This document shows positions 23,895 through 33,384 of a stretch of 64,000 nucleotides of DNA, in pieces. A model generated the notes under the pieces. The model ran no database searches. It was not told the DNA's origin and saw nothing but the letters and a program-made list of their open reading frames with translations. Source of the DNA: Tulasnella sp. 424 (lineage: Eukaryota; Basidiomycota; Agaricomycetes; Cantharellales; Tulasnellaceae); NCBI GenBank assembly GCA_019633425.1, contig WSUB01000097.1, forward strand, positions 1 through 64,000, read 5' to 3'. Position 1 is the stretch's first letter, and each line of letters opens with the position of its first letter. The position numbers were made by a program, and so were the translations under genes.

Positions 23895-24345
23895 CTAGCA
23901 AATCACACAGTGACAACCTTCGGCATCTCCTTTCCGTTTCCCCGGTCCCGACACACCTTCTTGCTGGGCTTTCCTAAGATAGAACGAATTTCCAGAGCGC
24001 TTTACTGGAGGTTCTTGGTGACTTGCTGGTGGCTGAACAGGTGCAAAGCTTGGGGTCGCTGCGTTAAAATTAGGGAGTGAGCTTTGAGCTTAGCTAGAAG
24101 GCATTCGAACGCGCGCAACCTTCTGACTTAAACGCTGGCGGTACTTGAGCTGATGCTTGGGGTTCTGGAAACTGAGGTTCACGAATACTTGGAATTGCGG
24201 TCTTTGGCGGAATCTGCTGCGAGGGTGGTGCGACGAAACCGCCCGTTCGATACCCGCTGACGTCATAGCCGGATGGCTCCGTAACTTGAATGGGTTCTGG
24301 CATCGCCATAGTGGGGAGCTGGGGATTCTGTAATGAACGAGACAT
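23895..24345 (-). CDS. Small Pro-rich protein ending in a CaaX-like C-V-I-C
   Basis: The ATG at 24343-24345 gives MSRSLQNPQLPTMAMPEPIQ and the family motif PQFPEPQ; an intron follows near 24.1 kb. The second exon reads TPSFAPVQPPASHQEPPVKR, then a basic stretch GPGKRKGDAEGCHCVIC and TAG at 23895-23897. A basic run followed by Cys residues and a terminal C-aliphatic-aliphatic-X box is the classic layout of a prenylated, membrane-bound small protein, though X = Cys is unusual. It is the first of seven relatives on this strand. No enzyme domain. Confidence 0.65.
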
Positions 24346-24859
24346 AGCGATATCGGATATGAGGAGTAAGGCGAAGGTTGTACAGACTGTAGGTGGGGAT
24401 GGGATGGGTTCGGAACGGTGAAAGATCGAGCGAGTGGCGTGCGACGGATGCGTCAGCGCGTGGAGCAAACAGCACACTTTCATTTCATATTCCATACGGA
24501 GCTCGCAGGACATTAGCATGAGTTATAGAAAGTCCCATCCAGACCGCCGCACGGCGCAATTTCACCCAGCCTCAATACAACCGCGGTGCTTCGCCCGGAA
24601 TGGTTTTTGTGCGGAAGGCGGAGACAGTGTGGCCTTTCCAAGCGAATCCTGCTTCACGGCGACTAGACTGAGATACCCCTCTCCTGGGGACTTCGCATAG
24701 CAAATGTATGGCAACAGATTTCTGGTGACGCATGTTACATAAAAGCTTCAAACCATAGCTGCGGCCAATTTGCTTACGCACAGCGGTTCTGGTCTCATGT
24801 AAAGAAGAATAGTAAATATTGCGAGTCAAATTTCCTTTCTATGAAGAGAGGACCTTGCC

Positions 24860-25363
24860 TCACCATGGCCAGCAGCGCCACCAGGGCCTCTTGCTGTTGG
24901 TTTCGGTGTCTTCCTTCTTGCCGCTGGTTCTCATGTCCTCCTTCTTGCCGTTGCGTCCCGGGCCTTCCGTGTTAGCATAATTTGAATGCTTTGGTTGCGC
25001 TCTCGGTTTATCGCCTTGGGAATTCTGGAGGCCTCCTGAGGAGTCTCCAGGACTTTGCATAGATGAGGTAGGTTGGATTGCTGGTGACTGAGTTGCGAGG
25101 AGATTCCCTAGAAGCATCGCCGATTGTGAAATCTAGTGGTCTCTTCTTAAGGCGCATTTAAACTAACCTTCTGGCATCGCTGAAGGCCAGGACCCCAAAT
25201 CCTCACCACGATCTTGATGACTGTTTCATCCCATACGAGGTGGCGGGATGGTGTGATAAGCCTCGGTTCTTCAACCTTAACCACCGCTTATGGTGTCGTA
25301 CCTATACGGGTCAGGCGTTGGCATTTGCATCCGACCACCACCTTGCTGAGTATCATAAGACAT
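24860..25363 (-). CDS. Small Pro/Gly-rich protein ending WWRCWPW
   Basis: The start is the ATG at 25361-25363 (MSYDTQQGGGRMQMPTPDPY, intron), a short second exon (SHQDRGEDLGSWPSAMPEG, intron), then NLLATQSPAIQPTSSMQSPG and a Lys/Glu-rich repeat (GRNGKKEDMRTSGKKEDTE) to SKRPWWRCWPW and TGA at 24860-24862. Same three-exon plan as its neighbours, but the tail has one Cys flanked by Trp rather than a CaaX box. A Trp-rich basic tail could still attach to membrane (inference). Confidence 0.55.
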
Positions 25364-25879
25364 GCTTCTGACTACAGGATGAGGGAAATAGATTTGAAGG
25401 GGGAGGAGGAACGGACGGGAAGATTCTGTTCGACGGAAGCCAGTATTCGGCTTGGCTTTAAAGGCTCAAGGGACCAAACTTCCTTCGAATTCCATATAAA
25501 TCAAAGAGACAAATTTGCTTTCAATGGGAAAGCAATAATCGAAAGACATGATGTTTCTATGCCGAACCAAACCGATCACACGCCAACACCACGTTTCCTC
25601 ATACGTGCAGAGTGCAAATAAAACCATACCCGTTTCAGATAAGAACTTCATGCCGAAATATGGGACGACGAGATCCATAAACGTAAAAGTTGAGCCGTTG
25701 CTGCGGAAACCGAATGGTGTTGAGCGTCATAAACGCTCAAACTCCAATCCTCGATCCTAAGACCCGGACCGGGTGCAGGACAATGCGAAGAAGCAATCAA
25801 TGCAAAACTACGAGTCGATCTGAGAAGGAGAGTTAGCGTCTACGATGTTGGCGAACAAGCGCACCACATCAACCCACTT

Positions 25880-26325
25880 TTAGCAGATACGACAACAACA
25901 AGACCCCTCTCTGCCATGTCCATCGTCGTTCTGTCCCGGCCGCCCTTGAGGGACAGCACCCGCCGGTGGCCTTGGGACTCCCACAACGGGTTCCGCAGGA
26001 CACACCCGGGGCTTAATTTGGGTGAAGGTGTCCCCAGAAGGGGTGCTTGTATGGGTGCTTGGCCATTGCGTGGAGGATGTTTGATGCGATGGTGAAGGCT
26101 GGTGGCTGGGACTCGGAACTGCAGTGTCGCAAGAAATGAGTATTTCGAGGGTGCATACATCACCACTGGGAACCCACATTCCGGGGCCGGATACTGGGAT
26201 TGGGGACCACCCGGTTGAGGTTCTGGGAACCCGATCTCGGGGGGACGATTTGGCCCGAATGGCGGCTGAGCTGGTCCATATTGGCCTTCCCATCCATACT
26301 GAGGTTCAGGCATAGAAGAACTCAT
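25880..26325 (-). CDS. Small Pro-rich protein ending CCCRIC
   Basis: The ATG at 26323-26325 reads MSSSMPEPQYGWEGQYGPAQ and then the family motif GFPEPQPGG; an intron of about 50 nt ends near 26117. The second exon is Ser/Thr/Pro-rich (VPSPSHQPSPSHQTSSTQWP) and ends GHGREGSCCCRIC with TAA at 25880-25882. The last four residues C-R-I-C resemble a CaaX box with Arg at the first aliphatic position; the preceding Cys pair could be acylated. The other open frame of similar length here (ending at 25840) ignores the splice and lacks the family tail. Confidence 0.6.
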
Positions 26326-27063
26326 AATATTTTAGGTAGCTTGTTGAAAGTGGATAAACTTGTGATCGAGAGGTCAACACGAGAAGGAGGGCGTGGCGAG
26401 GGATGCCAAATGAATTTTGGACGGTGACCTGCTGGAGTCCTAGGCGGATGTCGCTTAAGTACTTTTCGAATCAGAGGGCAATGCACTTCGACTTCTCTTA
26501 CCGGAACATTCCATCTAGAAAGGCTCGAGGTCATCAATTCGTCGGAGATGAAAGAAACGAAACCGTGGCAGATTTCCCTCTGCGTAGACAAACGGGTTTG
26601 TTCGAAATTCGAAAATCCGAAAGCGGAAGTCGATATCCACGAAACCCCAGGAATTGCGGAGGATAACCCTAGGGGCTATGAGCTGGGGCCTGAGGGCATT
26701 TCAAACGACCACAGCATCATTGGATATCAAGTATACCATTCCTGGTATTCCCTCATGAGACTCTGGTTCTTGTACACTGAGGTGTACACTCTTGTGCCAA
26801 CCGCTGGCGAACAAGCTGCGTGCTAAGCATGAGTTCTATTTCATAGCCCTTCGATCAAATACATCCGATATCTCAACTCTTGAAGGACCGGATATAATGA
26901 CAGCGACTTGAGACCTTCTCAGGGTGAAAGCCATATATACACATGGTTCTCATGGCGAAATGCCGAGTGCGAGAAAACTACGATATGCCTCCGTTTTGAC
27001 TTCGTCACCGTCACTGTGAGTGTCCTAGAATCGTCATGACATCAAGGGAGCGTACTCGTACAT
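26326..27063. other. Spacer, partly duplicated at 30.2-30.6 kb
   Basis: No convincing gene. From about 26.70 kb this spacer matches 30.24-30.58 kb (for example around GGATATAATG.CAGCGACTTGAGA and CACCGTCACTGT.AGTGTC), showing that the small-protein genes were copied together with their 3' flanks. Confidence 0.5.
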
Positions 27064-27237
27064 TTAACCGCAGAGACACTTCCGGACCCAAGAGCGCCGA
27101 TCCTTTGCCGCCCGCTTCCCCGTTTGTCGAGGAGAACCCAGCTTCTTCAGCGAAAAGATTGAATGTCTAGGACGTGATTGTGGTTCGTTCCCTCGCTTTG
27201 CTTGCTCGGAGTTGGAAACAGGTTCTGGATGCTGCAT
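27064..27237 (-). CDS. 57-codon member or last exon of the small-protein family
   Basis: An ATG at 27235-27237 opens a 57-residue frame: MQHPEPVSNSEQAKRGNEPQ, a basic middle (LGSPRQTGKRAAKDRR) and the end SWVRKCLCG with TAA at 27064-27066. The C-terminal third matches the 30.6-kb gene (ERSWFRRYLCCCW), and the downstream flank is duplicated too. It may be a decayed last exon whose first exon is lost, or a short gene; no upstream PEP-type first exon was found. Confidence 0.45.
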   Translation of the reverse strand: MQHPEPVSNSEQAKRGNEPQSRPRHSIFSLKKLGSPRQTGKRAAKDRRSWVRKCLCG

Positions 27238-27913
27238 GGGTGTTTACGGCCGAACTGACGATTGTCTGATGCACCGACAGCAGGAGTATGGTCGAACTAA
27301 GCTCTCCAATAACACGTACTCTGAGCTTTGGACGTAGTGAATTTTAACTCGCTGGAGACTTGCCTTCGCGGGTCGCGCACAGGCTCGCTGTCGTCTAGAT
27401 AGCTGAACGGTTCAGCCCCTGTTGACGGATATTCCGGTAATTACGTTTGGAGGGAAATACGAAGTGACCGCTTCGCATTTATTGCGCACCAAATAGGGAG
27501 AGCAGGAACGAGTGGAATGCAAGGCGAACGAATTTCCTTGCATTATTTATATTCGGTCACTCTTTCACAATGCGCTATTTCACAATTTCGAAACCTAGAA
27601 CATTCTTTTTCCTTGGAGAATCTTCGAAATATCCCCCTTTGGGTGAGATTGGGGACATCCCGTCTTCCCCGCGGCCACGTCTCTTCCGCAGTGCATCGGA
27701 ACCGCGTGCATCCATCGGGACCGAGGACGGGATGACTAGAATCGTCCGCCGCCCTAACGTAATTTGGTATACCTTGAGGTCAAGTCAATTGCCTGAGCAG
27801 AGCTTCGAATCGGTTGTGCGATAAGAAACGGCCCATCAAGCTCGCATTCAACTGGAAGGTGGAGGTGAGTCTCTAGGAGACAACAGACTTCGGGCTCTGA
27901 AACTGACCGACGC

Positions 27914-28298
27914 TTAACATATGACGCAGCAGCTAAAAAGACCTTTTCCACTCTTTTTCCTAACGTTTCTCGGGGCCTCCGCGAGAGGGGAAACTAGGCG
28001 CGCTCTTGCCCTGTCCTGCAAGCAATCCTCAGACGACATTCTTGGGGGATGATTCTGTAGAGTTGGACGCCTCTGGTGAAGAAGTGATCCTGCTGCTTGG
28101 CGCGAGGTAAGGATATTGGCATGACGAGTTGGACAGGATGATTTGCTTACCTTCGGGCTCGTTGTGCTCATTACCTGGGTGTGGCATTGGAATGAGTGGC
28201 TCGTCGAATTCATTTATGTGGTAACCGTCCATGCTCGTCTGCCCAAACGGCTGGGCTTCTGGCATCGTCGTGATGGTGGAATAAGGTGGGTAGTTCAT
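27914..28298 (-). CDS. Small protein ending SCCVIC (CaaX-like)
   Basis: The ATG at 28296-28298 reads MNYPPYSTITTMPEAQPFGQ, ending its exon with NEHNEPEG before GTAAGC. The second exon (AAGSLLHQRRPTLQNHPPRM ... LAEAPRNVRKKSGKGLFSCC, then VIC) ends with TAA at 27914-27916. Basic residues followed by two Cys and a C-V-I-C box suggest lipid modification and membrane attachment. A TATA-like element lies 75-90 bp upstream. Confidence 0.65.
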
Positions 28299-28370
28299 AG
28301 CGATTGTTGGCAGCGAGGTGAGAGTCTCTAAAGCGGGGCGACGGCGAAATCGTTTGGCCCCCAACGCACT

Positions 28371-28386
28371 GATATATGGGCTTGCC
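28371..28386 (-). promoter_or_regulatory. TATA-like element upstream of the 28.3-kb small gene
   Basis: On the minus strand it reads GGCAAGCCCATATATC. It matches GGCAAGCTCGTATATGAG at 29921-29938 upstream of the next paralogue, and CGTATATGAG at 31199-31208 upstream of the third, at 75-115 bp from each ATG. Confidence 0.5.
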
Positions 28387-29222
28387 AATAGCACTGCCTC
28401 TCAAAATAAAAGAGCGCACTACACTATAGCGCGGGATGCCCGCTGCCGTGCCTGACGTAGCTAGGGGCCTCTAAACACGGAGCCTAAGAAAAGAAGAAAA
28501 ATAAAGAACCCCATGGCAAAACACAGTCCGAGGGGCCTCGTCCAATCACGCGTATTAGGAGCTTTTGATATAATAATTTTCACCAGCTGGGACTGGGTTT
28601 CGCGCGAGGCGTGCCTCACACTTGTACACCGATGGGTCCAGCGTCTTGTACCGGGATGTTCCGGTCACTAAGTTTTGAGGGAAATACTAAGCGGTCGTTT
28701 TTCAATTTATTGCACACCAAAAAAAGGAGCTTCGATAGGGATGGATGGTTATGCAAGGCGACATGGCCACGGATTCACTTATATGCCCCCATTTTCTGAA
28801 AGCATTGCTGCCCAATTTAGAAGCATAGAAACCCCAACTTTCTTTAAAGAATCTTCGAAATATTCGTATTTCCCTCGATATTGGTTATCGGTACCGTTCC
28901 TTCGTCTCTCCGAGGCCACGCCTCACTAGCAGTGCATTGGAACCGCGTGCCTCCATCGAAGGCACGAGGAGATGTACATGTGTTACTGGGACAACCAAAT
29001 GGGGGGGACATGGGAGGACTAGGGTTATGCTGTCCAACCTGCCGTTACAATCGTCGGGTTCGAACCTATATTCGGTCGAGCATGAGGTGAAGTTGAATGC
29101 TGAAGCTTGAAGCCCAAATTGGTTAGGCAACAGAAAAAGCTCATAAAGCTCATGCTCAACTGGAAGGTGGATGTGAGCATGCAGGCGGTCGAAACTCTTC
29201 GGGCTCTGTATTGACTGACACT
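28387..29222. other. Spacer, similar to 27.5-27.9 kb
   Basis: No gene recognised. The part 28.7-29.2 kb resembles 27.5-27.9 kb (for example ATGCAAGGCGA, GAATCTTCGAAATAT and GTGCAT.GGAACCGCGTGC), so it is a duplicated 3' flank of the small-protein genes. Confidence 0.45.
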
Positions 29223-29823
29223 TTAACATATAATGCAACGGCTTTTTTTAGCATTGGCCGCTTGCTGAGCTTTTTCTTCATCCTCTTCCTTCTTCTTCTT
29301 TTCCTTCTTCTTCTTGTCATCTCTCCTGGGGGCCTCAGCGACGGGCGGATTCGGACGCGCTCGTGATTTCTCCGGCGAGCCATCTTCAGGCGACTCCAGG
29401 GTTTGGGGATGACCGGAGAGACTTTGTTGGGTTGATCCTGTCATTCGATGCAAGATAAGTATTTTGGCATAACGAGCTGGACAGGAGAGTTTGCTTACGT
29501 TCTGGCTCGTCATCCTCATAATCTGGCTGTGCTACCGGGGGGCGCCATTCGTCCGAGCCTTCCATACGCTCATCACTTTCAGCCATATATGTGGCCTTTG
29601 GGGGCTGGAATGGTTGTACAAGTGGCTCCGGGAAGCTTGGTTCGTCCGAGACTTCCATGCGACTATCACTTTCAGGCATGTATTCGGGTCCTCGGGACTG
29701 GAATGGTCGTGCAAGTGGCTCTGGGAAGTCTAGTTCTTCGGCGGCTTCGCGGCCGTCTTCAGACATATATGCGGCCCCTAGGGGCTGAGTGGTGGGAAGG
29801 TAAAAGGGAGACGACGCGTTCAT
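29223..29823 (-). CDS. Small acidic/Pro-rich protein with inner repeats, ending CIIC
   Basis: The ATG at 29821-29823 reads MNASSPFYLPTTQPLGAAYM; three imperfect repeats follow, each with YM.E(S/D), (R)ME(V/G)SDE and FPEPL.(R/Q)PFQ. After an intron near 29.5 kb the last exon has a very basic run (DDKKKKEKKKKEEDEEKAQQ) and ends KKSRCIIC with TAA at 29223-29225. C-I-I-C preceded by Lys-rich sequence is a good CaaX-like anchor of the polybasic kind. The repeat number accounts for its greater length than its neighbours. Confidence 0.65.
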
Positions 29824-29920
29824 GGGTGCTATTGACTTGAGACAGTAGGCAGACGAGGTGAGAGGTTCTGAAGAGGGGACGATGCTGGTTAGCGAGAATG
29901 GAATCGGGTGGCCCACGCGT

Positions 29921-29938
29921 GCTCATATACGAGCTTGC
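29921..29938 (-). promoter_or_regulatory. TATA-like element upstream of the 29.8-kb small gene
   Basis: Minus strand GGCAAGCTCGTATATGAG, about 100 bp before the ATG, shared with the elements at 28371 and 31199. Confidence 0.5.
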
Positions 29939-30583
29939 CTCGCTTCGAAATAGAAAGTGGGTATTGAAATGCCGCGCGCTAATGGGCCGCATGTTGATCT
30001 AATCAACATGCGGGAGGACTTCGAAGATGGAAAATGGAACAGAATAGAAATGAAATTGCGAAGACAGCCTGAGAGAGTTGTCCCAAACAACAATATTGAA
30101 CAAACAACGATCGCTCAAGGACCACGGGGGTATCAAAATTCGAAAGTAGAACATGTACATCAAAAGTCAAAATACTATGCATGTGGTCAGAAACTACGAA
30201 AACGGTGGGATGGTGGAGGATGATGGGCTGGAAGGGGTTTCAGACGGTGAAAGGAAAATTCAATACCACATGTATCATTCCTGTTATTTCGTTCATCGAG
30301 CCATAGCCCCTATACACTGGTGCCAATTGCTCGCGAACAGGCTACGTTCCGTGGATTTTATTTCAGTAGCCCTTCGATCCGAATAATCAAATATCTTCAA
30401 AGCTTGGGTAGCGGATATAATGGCGGCGACTTGAGACTTTCGCAACCTGAGAGACATATGAATACATGGTTTTCATAGCGAACACTCGGTGTAATAAAAC
30501 CGTTATATGATGCTATTTGTAATTCATCACCGTCACTGTTAGTGTCTTGGAGGCTTTATGACAGAAGAGTGCGTACCGACCAT

Positions 30584-31115
30584 TTACCAGCAACAGCAGA
30601 GATACCTCCGGAACCAGGAGCGCTCGTTCTTTGAAGGCCGTTTTTCCGTTCGTGGGGGAGGACCTGGCTGGTTCGGTGCGCAGGTCACAGCCATGGTAGG
30701 ATGCGCTTTTTCATCCTCTTTCTTCTTCTTATTCTTCTTCTTTTCTTTCTTTGGGACTTCAGCAACGGGATCAACTAGAGCTGCTCGTGGATTCTCAGGA
30801 AGTCTTGGTTGATTTGATCCTGCTGGTGAGCCTACGAGATAAGTATTGGCATAACGAGTTGGGCGGGAGGACCTGCTTACACTCAGGACCATCGGGGTTA
30901 TAATCTGTTTGTGGCACTGGAATGCGCGGTCCTTCTGAGGGATCCATACGGCCATCACCTCCGGGCCTGTATCTAGACCCTGGGGGCTGGAATGGCACCG
31001 GATAGTCAGAGCGTTCCATCTGGCCATCACCATCAGACGGGTATATGGGTCCTGGACCTTGGGCCCCTGGCATCATCGGAAATGAGTAAGGTGATGAGTA
31101 GTTCATCGGATTCAT
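30584..31115 (-). CDS. Small Pro-rich protein ending in LCCCW
   Basis: The ATG at 31113-31115 reads MNPMNYSSPYSFPMMPGAQG and two repeats of the type Y.P.GDG(Q/R)M(E/D).S; an intron follows NPDGPE near 30.89 kb. The last exon has a Lys-rich run (VPKKEKKKNKKKKEDEKAHP) and ends RSWFRRYLCCCW at 30584. Three consecutive Cys after Arg/Trp could be palmitoylated; there is no CaaX box. Closest relative is the 27.06-kb frame. Confidence 0.6.
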
Positions 31116-31960
31116 TGGTTTGAGAAGGTAGAGGGGCGAGATGAGAGGTTCTCAAGGGAGGGCTATGTGTTGGTGAATACAAGATGAAGGGCCGGCCCCT
31201 CATATACGATTTACTCATACAACACTGCCCTTTGAACGCAAAAAGAGCATTGAAATACCGCGACCTCGTCGTCTTGGTCCAGAACAGTCAACGTAGAAGA
31301 CTTCAAGGTCGAAAATAGAAATACAAGCACAGCCTCAAGGGTAACAGATGTGAACAAATAATAATCCCTCGAACATGGAATCTTCCATTCTCCCGCCTCC
31401 CCGCGCGAGTACTGCAAGTTTAAGACTAATTAAGGAAACGAGAAAGGCTGTAACGTCTACATCCTCTAAATGCGCGTACGCCTCAACGCCTCGACTGGTC
31501 TTGATGATGGCGGAATCGATCAGACGAGGGTCCTCGTCCAAACCACGCTGTTTAAGAAGCAAAGCCCTCGATTGCAACGGTCATGGAGGTCCCTTGACTC
31601 CACATCGACACCCCGACGCAAGTTTCGGTATTTTAAGGCTAATTAGAGACGAAAAGCTATGTCCAGTGCAGCCGTCGCGTACGCGCGGTAAGCCGATGAT
31701 CGCCTTTCTTGTGGCTGGCTCGATCATAGAAGTTTCCCAGATACTCCCATCAGCGCGAAGAGTCACACCGACTCGCTTCTTATCGTTCGACCTCGTGTTT
31801 TCCTCCTGGTGCCCTCGTCAGCAGCCACACACAGCCTGTGCTCCGAACAGCCCTGACCGCTCGAATTTCGCGAAATTTACTCGCGGTGCTCGAGGTCCTG
31901 CTGTCCGTTGACTTGCGCTTCTCACTTCCAACAACCACCGACACGTCCGAATTGTCCAAC
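31116..31960. other. Intergenic; unresolved open frames
   Basis: A TATA-like element at 31199-31208 serves the upstream small gene. Both strands of 31.34-31.91 kb are open for long runs. On the minus strand two segments each contain SLISLK followed by a similar stretch (near 31430 and 31640), which hints at a diverged duplicated exon, but no family was recognised and no start or stop could be defended. Confidence 0.35.
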
Positions 31961-32922
31961 ATGTTTGACAAGGTCCTGGTCGCTGTGGGCTTGAAGAAAA
32001 AAATGTGCGAGGTTCGTAATCAGGCTATCTCTGTATCTTTGATGAGTGAATTCGAGTTGACGAGAGTCTCCAGTTTTGCAACGCTTCTCCTGTCTTTGAA
32101 GGTTACGACTACTGCAGCAAGTCGTGCGGACAGTACGCAAAAATGGGAGCTCCGCCACCCGCCAGAGGTCCACCCAGAAATCCCGCACCGCAGACTAGGG
32201 GCCGAGGGAGAGGAGGGCGTAATGCTGGGGGGCATGGACCTCCCTCGCCCAGAATGTGCTTTGTGAGTTCCAGCAGAGTATTTTCTTTGAGCATTCTCAA
32301 AGAAAATACTCTAACTGATACTCTTGTTTTCTAGACTTGCGGCACCCGACCTGTCTACAAAGATCGAGATTACTGTTCGCGGTCATGCTCTGAGGGCATT
32401 CCGTGGTCGGGTCCCCCGTCGTCTGCACCCCCTTATCCATCGGACCGGAGGACAAATGACCGCACTCGGTATCGAGATTCTCGTGCTGATGGCTCGCGAG
32501 ATCGCCGTTACAGCGACTATAACCCTCGGGCTCCCGACTCAAGACGGCCGCCCCGACGTGGCCACCAATCTTCCGACGAGGATGATCTTCCCGACACGCC
32601 ACCTCCGGGAACTAACCCGAGACGACCACCACCAGGGCGGAGGACTCGCGAGGAAGACGATGAGGCGAATCGCGATTATCCAGAAGACGATTATGAGCCG
32701 CCTTCCCATCGCGAGCCTCAACGGCGGCGGAGCAGCCCTCAGCGGCGGTGGGACAATCCTCAGCGGCAGCGGGACAGTCCTCCGCCCAAACCCTTACCGC
32801 GACTTCCTGATGTCCGTTCACCTCCCGCTGCTCCTTCTGGCTCCCCTTGGCCTCCCAAGACTCCTCAGCCTCGTCCACGACCACGTGAACTTGGTCCGTA
32901 TGACGAACCTCAATCTGACTAG
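31961..32922 (+). CDS. Two-finger RGG/Arg-rich protein
   Basis: The ATG at 31961 reads MFDKVLVAVGLKKKMCE, intron, then the finger FCNASPVFEGYDYCSKSC with an RGG-type tail (TRGRGRGGRNAGGHGPPSPR, MCF, intron), then the finger TCGTRPVYKDRDYCSRSC. The remainder is Arg/Asp/Pro-rich (TRYRDSRADGSRDRRYSDYN, EPQRRRSSPQRRWDNPQRQR) to the TAG at 32920-32922. No ART, NADAR or CGC/CPIC module. Composition is that of an RNA-associated protein (inference). The second intron (about 32262-32333) contains a perfect inverted repeat. Confidence 0.75.
32275..32312. repeat. Perfect 17-bp inverted repeat inside an intron
   Basis: AGAGTATTTTCTTTGAG (32275-32291), loop CATT, CTCAAAGAAAATACTCT (32296-32312). As RNA it would form a 17-bp hairpin filling most of the roughly 72-nt intron, bringing donor and acceptor together. 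Confidence 0.9.
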
Positions 32923-33384
32923 TCGGTGCTTGTTCAAAGTACCCACATTCATTCCTGAAATCTATAGCATATCACAAACTCGTTTTTTCCTTCATTGTAT
33001 AAAATTAGAGGGCCGAGCTATTATATCTCTAAATGCAGTCGTTCGTCCCTTCAGCCACCCAAGGGCGTCGGCATTCCGCGGATCTGCCCTTTCAAAAGAG
33101 CCGAGTGTTTAGAAAGCGTTGCATCACTCGCTCCTCATGAAATACCGCTGAAGGAAAGGACCGTTAAAGGGTGCCTTCATGGCGTGGCAGAGACGCTGAC
33201 CGCTGGGGTATCTTCCTGCCGCACTCAACAGGGAATACTTCTGGCGCATATCGGATTCTTCGGTTGAAGGACTCTCTAGAATCATCAACCCGCAGGGCAC
33301 GAATGTATTAAACGTGACCGGCGAATATTAGCATGTTGTACAGAACGATCAAATGGCGTAGATATTCAAAGTCCCGTATCGTAA
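32923..33384. other. Convergent 3' spacer, nothing recognised
   Basis: Lies between the stops of the plus-strand RGG protein and the minus-strand NADAR gene. Open frames here have no support. Confidence 0.4.

Noticed and set aside
23895..31115. Small CaaX-ending genes as mating pheromone precursors
   Set aside because: The proteins are mostly around 100 residues or more with Lys-rich tails, the terminal residue is Cys rather than Ala/Ser/Met, some members lack CaaX, and no STE3-like receptor gene is present.
31375..31911. 178-codon plus-strand frame as a gene
   Set aside because: No motif or splice support, and the opposite strand is equally open; left unresolved.
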